This document shows, piece by piece, positions 17,560-27,453 of a stretch of 64,000 bases of DNA (the stretch's first letter is position 1; each line of letters opens with the position of its first letter). The position numbers and the translations under genes are program-made. The notes under the pieces are model-generated. The model saw nothing but the letters and a program-made list of their open reading frames with translations, was not told the origin of the DNA and ran no database searches. The stretch spans positions 1-64,000 of the forward strand of contig CAZGCI010000006.1 of NCBI GenBank assembly GCA_964524185.1, given 5' to 3'. This DNA comes from Thiohalocapsa sp964524185. GTDB taxonomy: Bacteria > Pseudomonadota > Gammaproteobacteria > Chromatiales > Chromatiaceae.

Positions 17560-18081
17560 TCAGTCGCGCCGAAACTCTTCTTTCAGACGCTCAACCACAT
17601 CCGCTGAGATGTCGATACGATCGCTGAAGTACACGACGCCTTCGCTGACGATGAGATCGATATCCTGCTCCTTGGCAACCCGCCTCACCACCTCTTCCAC
17701 CTGTTTGACGAGCTTGGTGCGCAGCTCACTCTGGCGTAACGCGAAATCCTCCTGCAACTCGGCCTTCGCGTAGCGCAGCCGGCGCTTGCGAGCGCGGATG
17801 TCATTCTGCAGCCGCTTGACCTCTTCTTCCTTCATCAAGGCGCCGTCGCGCTCGAGCCGCTCGTTGAGCTGATCTAGGCTCTCCTGCTGGTCCAACAGAT
17901 CTGCCTCGCGTTCCGCAACCTCGGCACTCAACATCTGCCTCGCCTCCTCGTATTGAGGCGACTCCTCGACAACGCGATTCGGATCAATGACGGCAATCCT
18001 GAGCTCACGCGCAGCGGGCGTCGCAGCCGCCAAAACGCCAGCCATCAGCAGAATCGCGCGCAGTGGAGCGGAACGAAGCAT
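17560..18081 (-). CDS. skp: Periplasmic OmpH/Skp chaperone
   Basis: Skp is a trimeric periplasmic chaperone that holds unfolded outer-membrane proteins for BamA. The 173-residue product has a signal peptide (about residues 1-24) and then the conserved LRIAVIDPNRVVEESPQ strand. A long charged coiled-coil follows (residues about 50-130, rich in E/L/R), then the returning KEQDIDLIVSEGVVYFSD beta segment. It lies 5 bp after bamA and just before lpxD. Confidence 0.94.
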   Translation of the reverse strand: MLRSAPLRAILLMAGVLAAATPAARELRIAVIDPNRVVEESPQYEEARQMLSAEVAEREADLLDQQESLDQLNERLERDGALMKEEEVKRLQNDIRARKRRLRYAKAELQEDFALRQSELRTKLVKQVEEVVRRVAKEQDIDLIVSEGVVYFSDRIDISADVVERLKEEFRRD

Positions 18082-18086
18082 CGGAT

Positions 18087-20420
18087 CTAAAACGTTTGGC
18101 CGAAGGTGAACTGAAAGACCTGCTCCTCGTCTTGATCCTCTTTGTTGAGCGGGTAGGCGAGGCTGACCGTGAGCGCCCCTACAGGTGAGAGCCAGGCGAG
18201 GGACACGCCGCTGGAGTAGCGCAAATCACTGAGATCGAAGCCCGTCGGAGCCACCAGGTCTGTATCTTTCGTCCACCAGACATTGCCGAAGTCGAGGAAG
18301 GCACCGACCCGGACGGTATTTTCCAGGTTCTCACCGAGGGGTGGCGGCGCATAGACCTCGAGCCCACCAGCCAGCTCGAGATTACCGCCCACCGGATCAT
18401 TGTCGAGGGTGGTCTCCCGCGGGCCAAGAGTGTTCGCCTTGAAGCCCCGCACGCTGCGCGGCCCGCCGGAGAAGAAGTTCTCGAAAAACGGCAGTGTCTC
18501 TGTGTCGCCATAACCGTCGCCGAAGCCGAGGTCTCCCTTCAGGGCCAAGGTGACGCGCCGGGTCAGGGGCACGTATTGCCGCCCGCGATACGTGAGGCGG
18601 TAGTACTGCAGATCGCTCCCCGGGATCGCGATCTCTCCAGACAGGCTGTGCAACATGCCCTCGCTCGGGAAGACCGCCGAATCTCGGGAATCGTTGATGT
18701 AGCTCGCCGTTAGAAAGAAATCATTAAAGACATCGCCGTTCTCAGCGACGAAGTCCTGTGCGAGCAGGGAGCGGCCGGCGTAGAACTTGGTGTACTGATA
18801 ATAGGCGCCGACGCCCGCCCGTGCGGTATCGGAGATGGGGAGGCCAAAATTGATGGCTGCACGCCCGATGTCGGTGGAGTAGTCGGCGCCGATCAGCTCA
18901 TCGAAGTCCGTCGACCGATAGCTGAGATCGAAGCCGCGGCTAATGCCGTCGATGGTGTAGTAAGGATTCGTGTACGCCAGCCGATACAGTTGATTGGTGC
19001 GGCTGGTGTTGAAGGCAAAGGCCAATCGCTTGCCAGTACCGAGAAAATTCGTCTGGGAGATACTCGTGTTGAAGATCAGGCCCTCGGACTGCGAGAAGCC
19101 AATGCCGGCCATCAAGTTGCCCGACGGGCGCTCCTTCACGGTCACGTTCACGTCGACTTGATCGGCCGTGCCCGGCACCGCTGGCGTTTCGATATTGACC
19201 TCTTCGAAGTAGCCCAGTCGTTGCAGGCGCTCGCGTGAGCGTTTGACGAGCTCTGTGGAGAACCAGGCCGTCTCGAGCTGGCGCATCTCGCGGCGCAGCA
19301 CCTCGTCGCGGGTGCGCGTATTGCCCTGCATGTTCACCCGACGCACATAGACACGCTTGCCCGGATCGATGAAGAAGGTGACCGCAACGGTGTTGGCCTC
19401 CTCGTCCACCTCGGGCACGGCGTTGACGTTAGCGAAGGCGTAACCCTCGTCACCGAGCAGTTTGGAGATGCGGTCCGCACTCTCCGTCGCAGTCCTGCGG
19501 GAGAACACCTCGCCGCGTCGCATGTGGATCAGCGGAAACAGCCGCGTCGCCGGCACGGACGGCTCGCCAGCGAGCTGGATGTCACTGACACGGAAGACAT
19601 CGCCCTCCTCCACCGCGATGGTGAGATAGATATCCTTCTTGTCCGGGCTAATGGAGACCTGGGTGGAGGTGATCTGAAACCCAATGTACCCGCGGTCGAG
19701 GTAAAACGAGCGCAGCGACTCCAGATCGCCGGAGAGCTGCTGCCTCGAGTAGCGGTCGTTCTTCGTATAGAACGAAAGCCAATTGGTGGTGCCGAGCTTG
19801 AATTCCCTCAACAGCTCCTTGTCCGTGAAGGCCTCGTTGCCGACGATGTTGATCTGCTTGAGGCGCGCCGTCAGGCCCTCGTCGACCTCGATCCGAACGG
19901 CGACGCGATTGCGCTCCAGGGGCGAGACCGCGGAGATAATGCCAACGCCGTATTTACCCGAGGCGAAATACTGGCGTTGCAGCTCCTGCTCGATGCGATC
20001 GAGCACGGAGGGGTCGAATACCCGCCCCTCGGCCAGACCCACCTCCCGCAGGCCCTCTTTGAGCACGTCGGTGTTGAGCGACTTGTTCCCGGTGATCTGG
20101 ATGTCCGCAACGGCGGGTCGCTCACGCACAGCAACGACGAGGATATCGCCGTCGCGCTCCACCGCGACGTCCTCGAAGAAGCCGGTGCCGTACAACGTGC
20201 GGATGATTTGTGCCGTGACCGAATCACTGACGGTGTCGCCCACCTGCACGGGCAGATAGTTGAAAATGGTGCCGGCGGCAATGCGCTGCAGCCCCTCGAC
20301 CCGGATGTCTTCGATCTGGAAGACCTCCGCCAGGGCAGGCGCGGCCAAGAGCAGCAGCGCCAGACAGGCGGAACGGACAGGCCGGCGGACGCCGGCGAAT
20401 CGAACGTTGGGTTGTGTCAC
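18087..20420 (-). CDS. bamA: Outer-membrane protein assembly factor BamA
   Basis: BamA inserts beta-barrel proteins into the outer membrane. From the GTG at 20420 the product has 777 residues: a signal peptide ending APALA, five POTRA domains (first at FQIEDIRVEGLQRI), and a 16-strand barrel. The barrel contains the loop-6 signature SVRGFKANTLGP and ends in the beta-signal FQFTFGQTF with terminal Phe. The frame is open for 80 codons further upstream, but that part has no signal-peptide logic. GGGGGAAGC precedes the GTG. Confidence 0.95.
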   Translation of the reverse strand: MTQPNVRFAGVRRPVRSACLALLLLAAPALAEVFQIEDIRVEGLQRIAAGTIFNYLPVQVGDTVSDSVTAQIIRTLYGTGFFEDVAVERDGDILVVAVRERPAVADIQITGNKSLNTDVLKEGLREVGLAEGRVFDPSVLDRIEQELQRQYFASGKYGVGIISAVSPLERNRVAVRIEVDEGLTARLKQINIVGNEAFTDKELLREFKLGTTNWLSFYTKNDRYSRQQLSGDLESLRSFYLDRGYIGFQITSTQVSISPDKKDIYLTIAVEEGDVFRVSDIQLAGEPSVPATRLFPLIHMRRGEVFSRRTATESADRISKLLGDEGYAFANVNAVPEVDEEANTVAVTFFIDPGKRVYVRRVNMQGNTRTRDEVLRREMRQLETAWFSTELVKRSRERLQRLGYFEEVNIETPAVPGTADQVDVNVTVKERPSGNLMAGIGFSQSEGLIFNTSISQTNFLGTGKRLAFAFNTSRTNQLYRLAYTNPYYTIDGISRGFDLSYRSTDFDELIGADYSTDIGRAAINFGLPISDTARAGVGAYYQYTKFYAGRSLLAQDFVAENGDVFNDFFLTASYINDSRDSAVFPSEGMLHSLSGEIAIPGSDLQYYRLTYRGRQYVPLTRRVTLALKGDLGFGDGYGDTETLPFFENFFSGGPRSVRGFKANTLGPRETTLDNDPVGGNLELAGGLEVYAPPPLGENLENTVRVGAFLDFGNVWWTKDTDLVAPTGFDLSDLRYSSGVSLAWLSPVGALTVSLAYPLNKEDQDEEQVFQFTFGQTF

Positions 20421-20669
20421 GCTTCCCCCGGACGCGTTGACCGGATGCAAACGACCCGCGGCCATCGCAACAGCGCCCAAGGCGAGAGAAAGCTTGCACT
20501 CGGTACCCACGGCGCGCGGTGCCAGAGAGGGCGCGCGTGATTCAGCTACTGCAATGCTCGACTGCGACGGTCGGTGGAAACCGCGTCTTCGCTGTCCTTT
20601 CAGGTCTCGCCAGGGATCGCGAATGGCCGCCCGGTCCCCCGAAAGCGCAGTATAGGGCAAGCGGACCCG

Positions 20670-22037
20670 CTAGCCAAAGATTCGAGCAATATCGACGTAG
20701 AAGGCCAATGTCATCAAGCAAAGTATCATCAACATACCGAGACGTTGGCCCTGCGCTTGCACGGACTCCGGCAGCGGGCGCCCCAGCACGGCTTCTACCG
20801 CGAAGTAGAGCAGATGGCCCCCGTCGAGCACGGGGATCGGCAGGAGGTTGAGCAGTCCAAGGCTGACGCTCAGAAGGGCGAGAAATTGGAGGTAAGGCTC
20901 AACACCAAATCGCGCCGTCTTGCCAGCGGCGTCGGCAATGCCGATGGGGCTGCTGAGATTCTCCACCGATGCGCTACCCACCAGCATGCGCCCGACGATG
21001 CGAAGCGTCACCGCCGAGAGATCGCCCACCCGCCACAGCGCCCCGGTGAAGGCGTCCAGCGGACCGTGACGCACCAACACTTCGACCTCGTCGAAGAGAT
21101 CGTCGGGCACCTTGGGTCCAGCGCCGATGCGGCCTACCTCACGCCCGTCATCGAGCGTGACGATCAACGGCGTCAGCATCAGTGCCTGCTCGAGTCCGTC
21201 GCGCTCAATCAGGAGCGAAACGGGCTCCCCGGGATGCGCTTGAACCGCTTCAACGAAGTCCGACCAGGCGCCGATCGCCTCGCCGTTGACCGCCAAGATA
21301 CGATCGTCCGGCGCAAGCCCCGCAGCGGCGGCGGGTTGTTCGGGAACCACCTCAGCGACCACCGGCGGGATGCTCGGGGTGACACTCTGAAGCCCCACCT
21401 GAGACAAGAATCCGCGCCCAGGATCAAGCGGCGCGAGGGCTGAGGCAGGCAGCGTGCGCACGACGCGATCGTCGTCGCGCGTGGCCACGGTGACCGCCAC
21501 ATCGTTACCGCCGAGGGAGGCGGACAGGAGGGCAAACCAGAAATTGCCCCAGGTGGTGACCTCACGGCCGTTGACGCGCTCGATTCTGTCCCCCGGTGCA
21601 AACTGGGCCTCCGCCGCGATGGACTCCGGTGCAACTGCGCCCACCTCCGCTAGCACGCCCGATTCACCTGCCATCAAGAGGCCCCAGTACAGCAGGATGG
21701 CGAGCAGAAAGTTGGCGACGGGCCCCGCAGCGACGACGAGGCTGCGCTTCCACAACGGCTGGTTGTTGAACGCGTAGGGACGGTCCTCCGGAGCAACCTC
21801 TTCCTCGCGCTCGTCGACCATTTTGACGTAACCGCCGAGCGGCAGGGCAGCGATGACGTACTCGGTGTCGTCGCCCGGGCGGCGCCAGCTGAAGAGGGCT
21901 TTGCCGAAGCCGATGGAGAACCGCAGCACCTTGATGCCGAGCTTACGAGCCACCCAGAAGTGCCCGAACTCGTGGATGGTCACCAGCACGAGGATGGCCA
22001 CGAGGAAGGCCGCGACATTGATGAGGATCGTGAGCAT
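20670..22037 (-). CDS. rseP: RIP metalloprotease RseP
   Basis: RseP is the site-2 protease that cleaves the anti-sigma factor RseA in the envelope-stress pathway. The 455-residue protein has the zinc motif in VTIHEFGHFWVARKLGI (HExxH, about residues 22-26) within the first transmembrane segment. It has two PDZ domains in the middle (GDRIERVNGREV and DDRILAVNGEAIGAW). The C-terminal membrane motif NLLPIPVLDGGHLL carries the third metal ligand. It sits 3 bp after dxr and upstream of bamA, as in E. coli. Confidence 0.97.
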   Translation of the reverse strand: MLTILINVAAFLVAILVLVTIHEFGHFWVARKLGIKVLRFSIGFGKALFSWRRPGDDTEYVIAALPLGGYVKMVDEREEEVAPEDRPYAFNNQPLWKRSLVVAAGPVANFLLAILLYWGLLMAGESGVLAEVGAVAPESIAAEAQFAPGDRIERVNGREVTTWGNFWFALLSASLGGNDVAVTVATRDDDRVVRTLPASALAPLDPGRGFLSQVGLQSVTPSIPPVVAEVVPEQPAAAAGLAPDDRILAVNGEAIGAWSDFVEAVQAHPGEPVSLLIERDGLEQALMLTPLIVTLDDGREVGRIGAGPKVPDDLFDEVEVLVRHGPLDAFTGALWRVGDLSAVTLRIVGRMLVGSASVENLSSPIGIADAAGKTARFGVEPYLQFLALLSVSLGLLNLLPIPVLDGGHLLYFAVEAVLGRPLPESVQAQGQRLGMLMILCLMTLAFYVDIARIFG

Positions 22038-22040
22038 GGC

Positions 22041-23228
22041 CTATGCGACCAGCGCGGTGACGCGTTGTTCCGCAGTGCGCCGCGCAGCGGCGTCCACGGC
22101 GAGCACATGTTCCAGGCCGCTCAGGTCCACCGGCTCCGAGGGCAGCCGATCCATGGTCTGCTCAACCACCCGGGCGATGTCGGTGAAGCCGATGCCGCCG
22201 GCCAGGAAAGCGCCCACGGCCACCTCGTTAGCGGCGTTCAGCACCACGGGCGCCGTGCCGCCCTCGTGCGCCGCTCGGTAAGCGAGCCGCAGGCAGGGGA
22301 AGCGTTCCGGCGCCGGCGGCTCGAAGTCGAGTCGGGCGATCTCGAACAGGTCGAGGGGTGCGACCCCTGCGTCGATGCGCTCAGGCCAGCCGAGGGCATG
22401 GGCGATGGGCGTGCGCATATCCGGGTTGCCGAGCTGCGCCAGCACCGAGCCGTCGGTGTACTGCACCATGGAGTGAATGACGCTTTGGCGATGCACCACC
22501 ACCTGAATCCGGTCGGGGCTGGTGGCGAAGAGCCAGCAGGCCTCGATAATCTCGAGGCCCTTGTTCATCATGGTCGCGGAGTCGACCGAGATCTTCCGCC
22601 CCATGCTCCAGTTCGGGTGAGCGATGGCCTGCTCGGGCGTCACAGCCTCCAGGATCTGCGGGTCAGCGTCGCGGAAGGGTCCTCCAGACGCCGTCAAAAG
22701 GATCCGCTCGACCCCGGCTTCCGGCAGACCACACTCATGGGCGGGCGGCAGACATTGAAAGATGGCGTTGTGCTCGCTGTCGATGGGAAGCAAGGTCGCG
22801 TGATTGTCCCGCGCGGCGTTCATCAAGAGAGCGCCTGCCACCACCAAGGCCTCCTTATTGGCCAGCATCAGGCGTTTCCCTGCACGTGCCGCAGCGAGGC
22901 TGGACATGAGTCCCGCAGCACCGACGATGGCGGCCATGACGTAGTCCACCTCGGTCAGCGCGGCCACCTCGGTGAGCGCGTCGGCGCCGCGCAGCACTTG
23001 CGGCGGGTCGGCCATGTCCGCAAGCAACGCCTCAAGCGTCGCGGCTGCAGTGGTGTCCACCATCACGGCATAGCTAGGCCGAAACCGGCGGCACTGCGCC
23101 GCGAGCCGCTCTGCGTTGCGGTGCGCCGTCAACGCGACGACCCGAAACCGTTGTGGATGTCGGGCAACGACGTCGAGCGTGCTGACGCCGATGGAGCCCG
23201 TTGAGCCCAAGATCGCGATGCCTTTCAT
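22041..23228 (-). CDS. dxr: 1-deoxy-D-xylulose-5-phosphate reductoisomerase
   Basis: Dxr makes 2-C-methyl-D-erythritol 4-phosphate in the non-mevalonate isoprenoid pathway, using NADPH. The 395-residue product has the Rossmann GSTGSIGVSTLDVVARHP start. ANKEALVVAG, the DSEHNAIFQ metal-site segment, the flexible loop TASGGPFRD and WSMGRKISVDSATMMNKGLE are all present. The ATG at 23228 gives the usual MKGIAILGSTG N-terminus and overlaps the end of cdsA by 4 bp. Confidence 0.97.
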   Translation of the reverse strand: MKGIAILGSTGSIGVSTLDVVARHPQRFRVVALTAHRNAERLAAQCRRFRPSYAVMVDTTAAATLEALLADMADPPQVLRGADALTEVAALTEVDYVMAAIVGAAGLMSSLAAARAGKRLMLANKEALVVAGALLMNAARDNHATLLPIDSEHNAIFQCLPPAHECGLPEAGVERILLTASGGPFRDADPQILEAVTPEQAIAHPNWSMGRKISVDSATMMNKGLEIIEACWLFATSPDRIQVVVHRQSVIHSMVQYTDGSVLAQLGNPDMRTPIAHALGWPERIDAGVAPLDLFEIARLDFEPPAPERFPCLRLAYRAAHEGGTAPVVLNAANEVAVGAFLAGGIGFTDIARVVEQTMDRLPSEPVDLSGLEHVLAVDAAARRTAEQRVTALVA

Positions 23229-24049
23229 TGCACCAACCCCAACCAGAACAAGCCCAAAACGAACACCGGCGCCGCGGCGGTCATACTGTCGATGCGGTCC
23301 AACACCCCGCCGTGGCCCGGCAAGAGCGTACCCGCGTCCTTGACGCCACGCCGGCGTTTGAGCCAACTTTCAAATAGATCACCCACCACGGACAGTGCCA
23401 CGGTGATCATGCCGAGCAGCACCAGTGCCGCCGTGGCCGTGGCCCCCAAACCCAGCGCAACGCCGGCGAGCAGCAGGCCGAGGCCGCTCGCGACCAGGGC
23501 ACCTAGGAGGCCCTCCCAGGTCTTGCCCGGGCTAAGCTGCGGGGCAAGCTTGCGCCGACCGAAGCGCCCGCCGACGAAATAGGCCGCGGAGTCTGCCAGG
23601 GCGATCAAGCAGATCAGTCCGAGCACCGCGACGGGCCCACCGCTGACCTCGCCGTGCAGGCGCACCAGTGCCAGCCAGGGCGCAGCAAGGATCAAGAGGC
23701 CCAATGCCAGCAACAGACGATCCGACGCACTCGTCGCCGGCCGCAGTGGCAAACGGCGCAGCGTCAGGGCGACGATGAGCCACCACAACACCGCGGGCAC
23801 CAAAAGATCGACACCCGCGGAGCCCACCCAGAGCAGCACCAGTGTCAGCCCAAGCGCCAAGACAGCGGTTGCTCGCGCCGCCGGCCGGACGACACCGACG
23901 AGCAGCCCCCACTCCCAGGCAGCCAGCAGGACGATGATGGCCATGACGACTGCGAAGAGTGCCGTGGGCAACAGCAGCACGGCGGCGACGACGCCTGGCA
24001 CGAGCCAAGCCGTGGTAAGTAAGCGCTGGCGCAGGGCGTCGTTCGGCAC
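23225..24049 (-). CDS. cdsA: Phosphatidate cytidylyltransferase
   Basis: CdsA makes CDP-diacylglycerol from phosphatidic acid and CTP at the inner membrane. The product is about 274 residues with around eight transmembrane helices. It has the full C-terminal signature: SVVGDLFESWLKRRRGVKD followed by LPGHGGVLDRIDS. I chose the GTG at 24049: TGAGGC seven bases before it overlaps the uppS stop region. The frame extends 29 codons into uppS, but those residues are not family-like. Confidence 0.95.
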   Translation of the reverse strand: MPNDALRQRLLTTAWLVPGVVAAVLLLPTALFAVVMAIIVLLAAWEWGLLVGVVRPAARATAVLALGLTLVLLWVGSAGVDLLVPAVLWWLIVALTLRRLPLRPATSASDRLLLALGLLILAAPWLALVRLHGEVSGGPVAVLGLICLIALADSAAYFVGGRFGRRKLAPQLSPGKTWEGLLGALVASGLGLLLAGVALGLGATATAALVLLGMITVALSVVGDLFESWLKRRRGVKDAGTLLPGHGGVLDRIDSMTAAAPVFVLGLFWLGLVQ

Positions 24050-24056
24050 CGTTGCC

Positions 24057-24836
24057 TCAGCCGCCCACGGCGTGGGCGCTGGCCGCGATCTGCTCACTGG
24101 TGAGCCCGAAGCGCCGCTGCCGCCGGGCGAAGTCATTCAGCGCGGTGGCATAGGCGTCGGCATCGAATTCCGGCCACATGAGGTCCGAGAAGTAGAGCTC
24201 GGCGTAAGCAGATTGCCAGAGCAGGAAATTGCTGATGCGCTTCTCGCCGCCGGTGCGGATGAACAGGTCCGGATCTGGCACGTCCGGAAAGGAGAGTCGC
24301 GAGGCGACGGTAGCCTCGTTGATGGCGTCGGGCGACAGCCGCCCGGCAGCCGCCTCACGGGCGAGGGCACGCACCGCCTGCGTGATGTCCCAGCGGCCGC
24401 CGTAGTTGGCGGCCACCTGGAGCGTGAGCCGGCGATTGTGGCAAGTGGCAGCCTCTGCTGCCTCGAATTGCGCGCGCAGACGGTCGGAAAATGCGGATAG
24501 ATCGCCGATCGTGCGCAGCCGCACGTCGTGCTCGACGAGGCGCTGAACCTCCGCCTGCAGCGTGCTCATGAAGAGCTCCATCAGGACGGTGACCTCGCCG
24601 CGCGGACGGCGCCAGTTCTCACTGCTGAAGGCGAACAGCGTGAGTACGCCGACACCTTGTCGAATGCTCTCCTCCACCACGGCGCGCACGCTCTTTGCGC
24701 CGGCACGATGGCCGGCGCTGCGTGGGAGGCCGCGCTGGTTGGCCCAGCGCCCGTTGCCATCCATGATGATCGCGACATGCGCCGGCACACCCCTTGGCCG
24801 GCCACTCTCATCGATGGCTGTGATCTGGCTAGTCAC
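24057..24836 (-). CDS. uppS: Undecaprenyl pyrophosphate synthase
   Basis: UppS is the cis-prenyltransferase that makes the C55 carrier for peptidoglycan and O-antigen. The 259-residue protein has HVAIIMDGNGRWANQRGLPR (catalytic Asp), a GAKSVR helix, FAFSSENWRRP, and the C-terminal PDLFIRTGGEKRISNFLLWQ motif. The start is GTG at 24836, 30 bp after frr. Confidence 0.97.
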   Translation of the reverse strand: MTSQITAIDESGRPRGVPAHVAIIMDGNGRWANQRGLPRSAGHRAGAKSVRAVVEESIRQGVGVLTLFAFSSENWRRPRGEVTVLMELFMSTLQAEVQRLVEHDVRLRTIGDLSAFSDRLRAQFEAAEAATCHNRRLTLQVAANYGGRWDITQAVRALAREAAAGRLSPDAINEATVASRLSFPDVPDPDLFIRTGGEKRISNFLLWQSAYAELYFSDLMWPEFDADAYATALNDFARRQRRFGLTSEQIAASAHAVGG

Positions 24837-24866
24837 TTGCAGGATGTCGTGCGTGCGCGGCCGAGC

Positions 24867-25424
24867 TCAGATGGACATCAGATCCGCTTCCTTCTCCGCC
24901 AAGATCCGATCCACCTCTTTGATGAACTGGTCTGTCAGCTTCTGCACGACCTCTTCCCCGCGATGCTCGTCGTCCTCGGAAATGAGCTTCTCCTTGACCG
25001 CCTCCTTGAGCTGTTGATTGGCGTCGCGTCGGATGTTGCGCACGGCCACCCGCGCCTGCTCCGCCTCCGCGCGGGCGATTTTCTGGAGGTCGCGGCGGCG
25101 TTCCTCGGTCAACGGCGGCATGGGCACGCGGATCACGGTGCCAGCCGTGTTGGGGTTGACGCCGAGGTCTGACTGAATGATGGCCTTCTCGACCGCGGCG
25201 ACCATGTTGCGGTCCCAGGGCGTCACGGTCAGCGTACGCGCATCTTCCACAGCGACGCTCGCCGCTTGGCTGATGGGCACGTCGCTGCCGTAATACGACA
25301 CCCGAATGTGGTCGAGTAGCGATGGATGCGCCCGCCCGGTCCGGATTTTCGCAAGCTCATGGCTCAACGCCTCAGCGCTCTTGCCCATGCGCTCGGCCGC
25401 ATCTTTTTTGATGTCGTCGATCAT
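24867..25424 (-). CDS. frr: Ribosome recycling factor
   Basis: Frr splits post-termination ribosomes with EF-G. It has 185 residues, identical in length to the E. coli protein. Landmarks are KIRTGRAHPSLLDHIRVSYYGS, the DARTLTVTPWDRNMV strand, and RVPMPPLTEERRRDL, followed by the long C-terminal helix of domain I. The ATG overlaps the pyrH stop (ATGA). Confidence 0.97.
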   Translation of the reverse strand: MIDDIKKDAAERMGKSAEALSHELAKIRTGRAHPSLLDHIRVSYYGSDVPISQAASVAVEDARTLTVTPWDRNMVAAVEKAIIQSDLGVNPNTAGTVIRVPMPPLTEERRRDLQKIARAEAEQARVAVRNIRRDANQQLKEAVKEKLISEDDEHRGEEVVQKLTDQFIKEVDRILAEKEADLMSI

Positions 25425-26155
25425 GTCTCGTGTCCAGGCTCGACTAAGGAGCCGATGTCCTCCCCGGCGGCTACCCGCTTGAGTGCGCCGGGCTCGAAAA
25501 TACTCATGACCCGCAAGGGAACACCGTTATCCCGGCAGAGCACGATGGCTGTGAGATCCATCACACCCAGGCGCTCACGCAATGCCCGATCATAGGTGAT
25601 GCGCGGATAGAACTGCGCGTCAGGGTCTTGCCTTGGATCTGCGGAATAGACGCCGTCTACCATGGTCGCTTTGACCATCAAGTCCGCATTGATCTCGACT
25701 GCGCGGAGACTGGCGGCAGAGTCCGTCGTAAAAAACGGGTTGCCGGTGCCCGCAGCAAAGAGCACGACTCGCCCCTTCTCTAGGTGGTCCACGGCGCGCC
25801 GACGCGTGTAGTCCTCGCAGACTTGGCTGATCTTGAGCGCAGACATGACCCGGGCGGGTACGCCGATGCGCTCAAGCGCGTCTTGCATGGCCAACGCATT
25901 CATCACGGTGGCCAGCATGCCCATGTGGTCGCCAGTGACGCGGTCCATGCCGCGAGCGGCGAGCCCCGCGCCGCGGAAGATGTTGCCGCCGCCCAAGACC
26001 AAAGCAATTTCGGTGCCAGTGCGGGCACAGTCCGCCACGTCCTGGGCCAGACGCGCGAGCACATCAGGGTCGATACCGCACTCGCCGTCGCCGAGCAACG
26101 CCTCGCCGCTCAACTTGACCAACAGCCGCTGCGGTCGTGCGAGTTCTTCACTCAT
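25421..26155 (-). CDS. pyrH: Uridylate kinase
   Basis: PyrH phosphorylates UMP to UDP and is a hexameric amino-acid-kinase-family protein. The 244-residue product has RLLVKLSGEALLG, the VLGGGNIFRGAGLA glycine loop, and GTGNPFFTTDSAASLRA. The ATG at 26155 starts the conserved region; 55 further in-frame codons upstream look random. Confidence 0.97.
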   Translation of the reverse strand: MSEELARPQRLLVKLSGEALLGDGECGIDPDVLARLAQDVADCARTGTEIALVLGGGNIFRGAGLAARGMDRVTGDHMGMLATVMNALAMQDALERIGVPARVMSALKISQVCEDYTRRRAVDHLEKGRVVLFAAGTGNPFFTTDSAASLRAVEINADLMVKATMVDGVYSADPRQDPDAQFYPRITYDRALRERLGVMDLTAIVLCRDNGVPLRVMSIFEPGALKRVAAGEDIGSLVEPGHET

Positions 26156-26461
26156 GGTTGGCTGGTCCTTGGCAACGTTGGAGAAGACGTTAGAAAGCCG
26201 CTGGCAACGGGGGGCGCCATAAGGACACTGCTCGTGGAAAAGTGCGGGAGCCGACACTGCGGAGCCCCGGCGCAGAGCCCCGACCAGCGGACCTCGAGCC
26301 CGTGTGGGGCCTAAAAGCATGTGCGCATAGGCACCGAGGTGCGGCGGCGTGTTGAGTTCGGCCTCGACGGTAGCAGAGGGCGGAGGGCGAGGGGCTGTGG
26401 ATTGCGGGAATCGCGCATGGCTGATAGGCGTCCCACAATCGCGAAGTCCCTCGGCGATGCG
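26156..26461. other. Spacer between tsf and pyrH
   Basis: About 306 bp without a credible gene. An imperfect inverted repeat, GATTGCGGGA near 26399 against TCCCACAATC near 26431 (9 of 10 pairs), lies just past the tsf stop on the minus strand. It could end part of the rpsB-tsf transcript. A separate pyrH promoter is expected in this spacer from other gammaproteobacteria, but I cannot pick one with confidence. Confidence 0.45.
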
Positions 26462-27352
26462 TCACTCCGCTTGCTTGGTCTGCGCCTGCACCTCTTCTGC
26501 GAAGTTCTCAGCCTTTTTTTCCAGACCCTCGCCAACCTCGAGCCGTGCGAAGGATGCAACCCGTGCACCCGCCTGCTTGAGCAGCTTTTCGACCGTCGTA
26601 TCCGGGTCCTTGACGAAGGCCTGGCCCATCAGGGTCACCTCCTCCGTGAACTTCCGCATGCGTCCGCCGATGATTTTGTCGACGATCTCGGGTGGCTTGC
26701 CGCTCTCTAATGCCTGGGCACGAAAGATCTCGCGCTCGCGCTCGAGGGCCTCCGCCGGGACGTCATCGGCACTGACGCACATCGGATTGGTTGCGGCGAT
26801 GTGCATGGCGATATCACGGCCGAGGGCAGCGTCGCCGCCGACAAGATCCACGATGACGCCGATGCGCACGCCGTGGCGGTAGCTGTGCAGGCGACCCGCA
26901 GGCGCGTCAAAGCGCACGATGCGTCGTAATTGCACGTTCTCGCCCACCTTGGAGATGAGGGCCTCACGCGCAGCGTTCACGGTCATCTCAGGTGCACCGG
27001 CCAGCGGCTGCTCGGCCAGCGTTCCAATGTCCGCGGCCGCGCTCCCGAGCGCGGTCTCGCCGACGGCCGTCGCGAAACCAACGAAGTTGCCGTCTTTCGC
27101 GACAAAATCGGTCTCGCTATTGACCTCGACCATGACACCGCGGCTGCCGTCATCGGCGATACACAGCTCCACGACGCCATCGGCGGCAATGCGCCCGGCC
27201 TTCTTGGCGGCTTTTGCCTGCCCGGACTTGCGCATCGCCTCGATCGCTGCGTCGATGTCCCCATCGGATTCCTGCAGGGCGCGCTTACACTCCATCATGC
27301 CCGCGCCGGTGCGCTCGCGTAACTCCTTGACTAAACTGGCAGAGATTGCCAT
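26462..27352 (-). CDS. tsf: Elongation factor Ts
   Basis: EF-Ts is the guanine-nucleotide exchange factor for EF-Tu. The 296-residue protein has the N-terminal VKELRERTGAGMMECKRALQE, then NSETDFVAKDGNFVGF with the conserved TDFVA contact to EF-Tu. The dimerisation core and GQAFVKDPDTTVEKLL follow near the C-terminus. A GGAG lies about eight bases before the ATG. It follows rpsB in the standard operon. Confidence 0.97.
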   Translation of the reverse strand: MAISASLVKELRERTGAGMMECKRALQESDGDIDAAIEAMRKSGQAKAAKKAGRIAADGVVELCIADDGSRGVMVEVNSETDFVAKDGNFVGFATAVGETALGSAAADIGTLAEQPLAGAPEMTVNAAREALISKVGENVQLRRIVRFDAPAGRLHSYRHGVRIGVIVDLVGGDAALGRDIAMHIAATNPMCVSADDVPAEALEREREIFRAQALESGKPPEIVDKIIGGRMRKFTEEVTLMGQAFVKDPDTTVEKLLKQAGARVASFARLEVGEGLEKKAENFAEEVQAQTKQAE

Positions 27353-27453
27353 TGCCTACTCCAGATGCTGGAAAACGGAAAAAGTCGGCTTCGGAAGCCG
27401 GCACGAGCGCCCGCGGCGCGGGCACCGTGCGCGTTGGCTAGCGACGCAGCGGC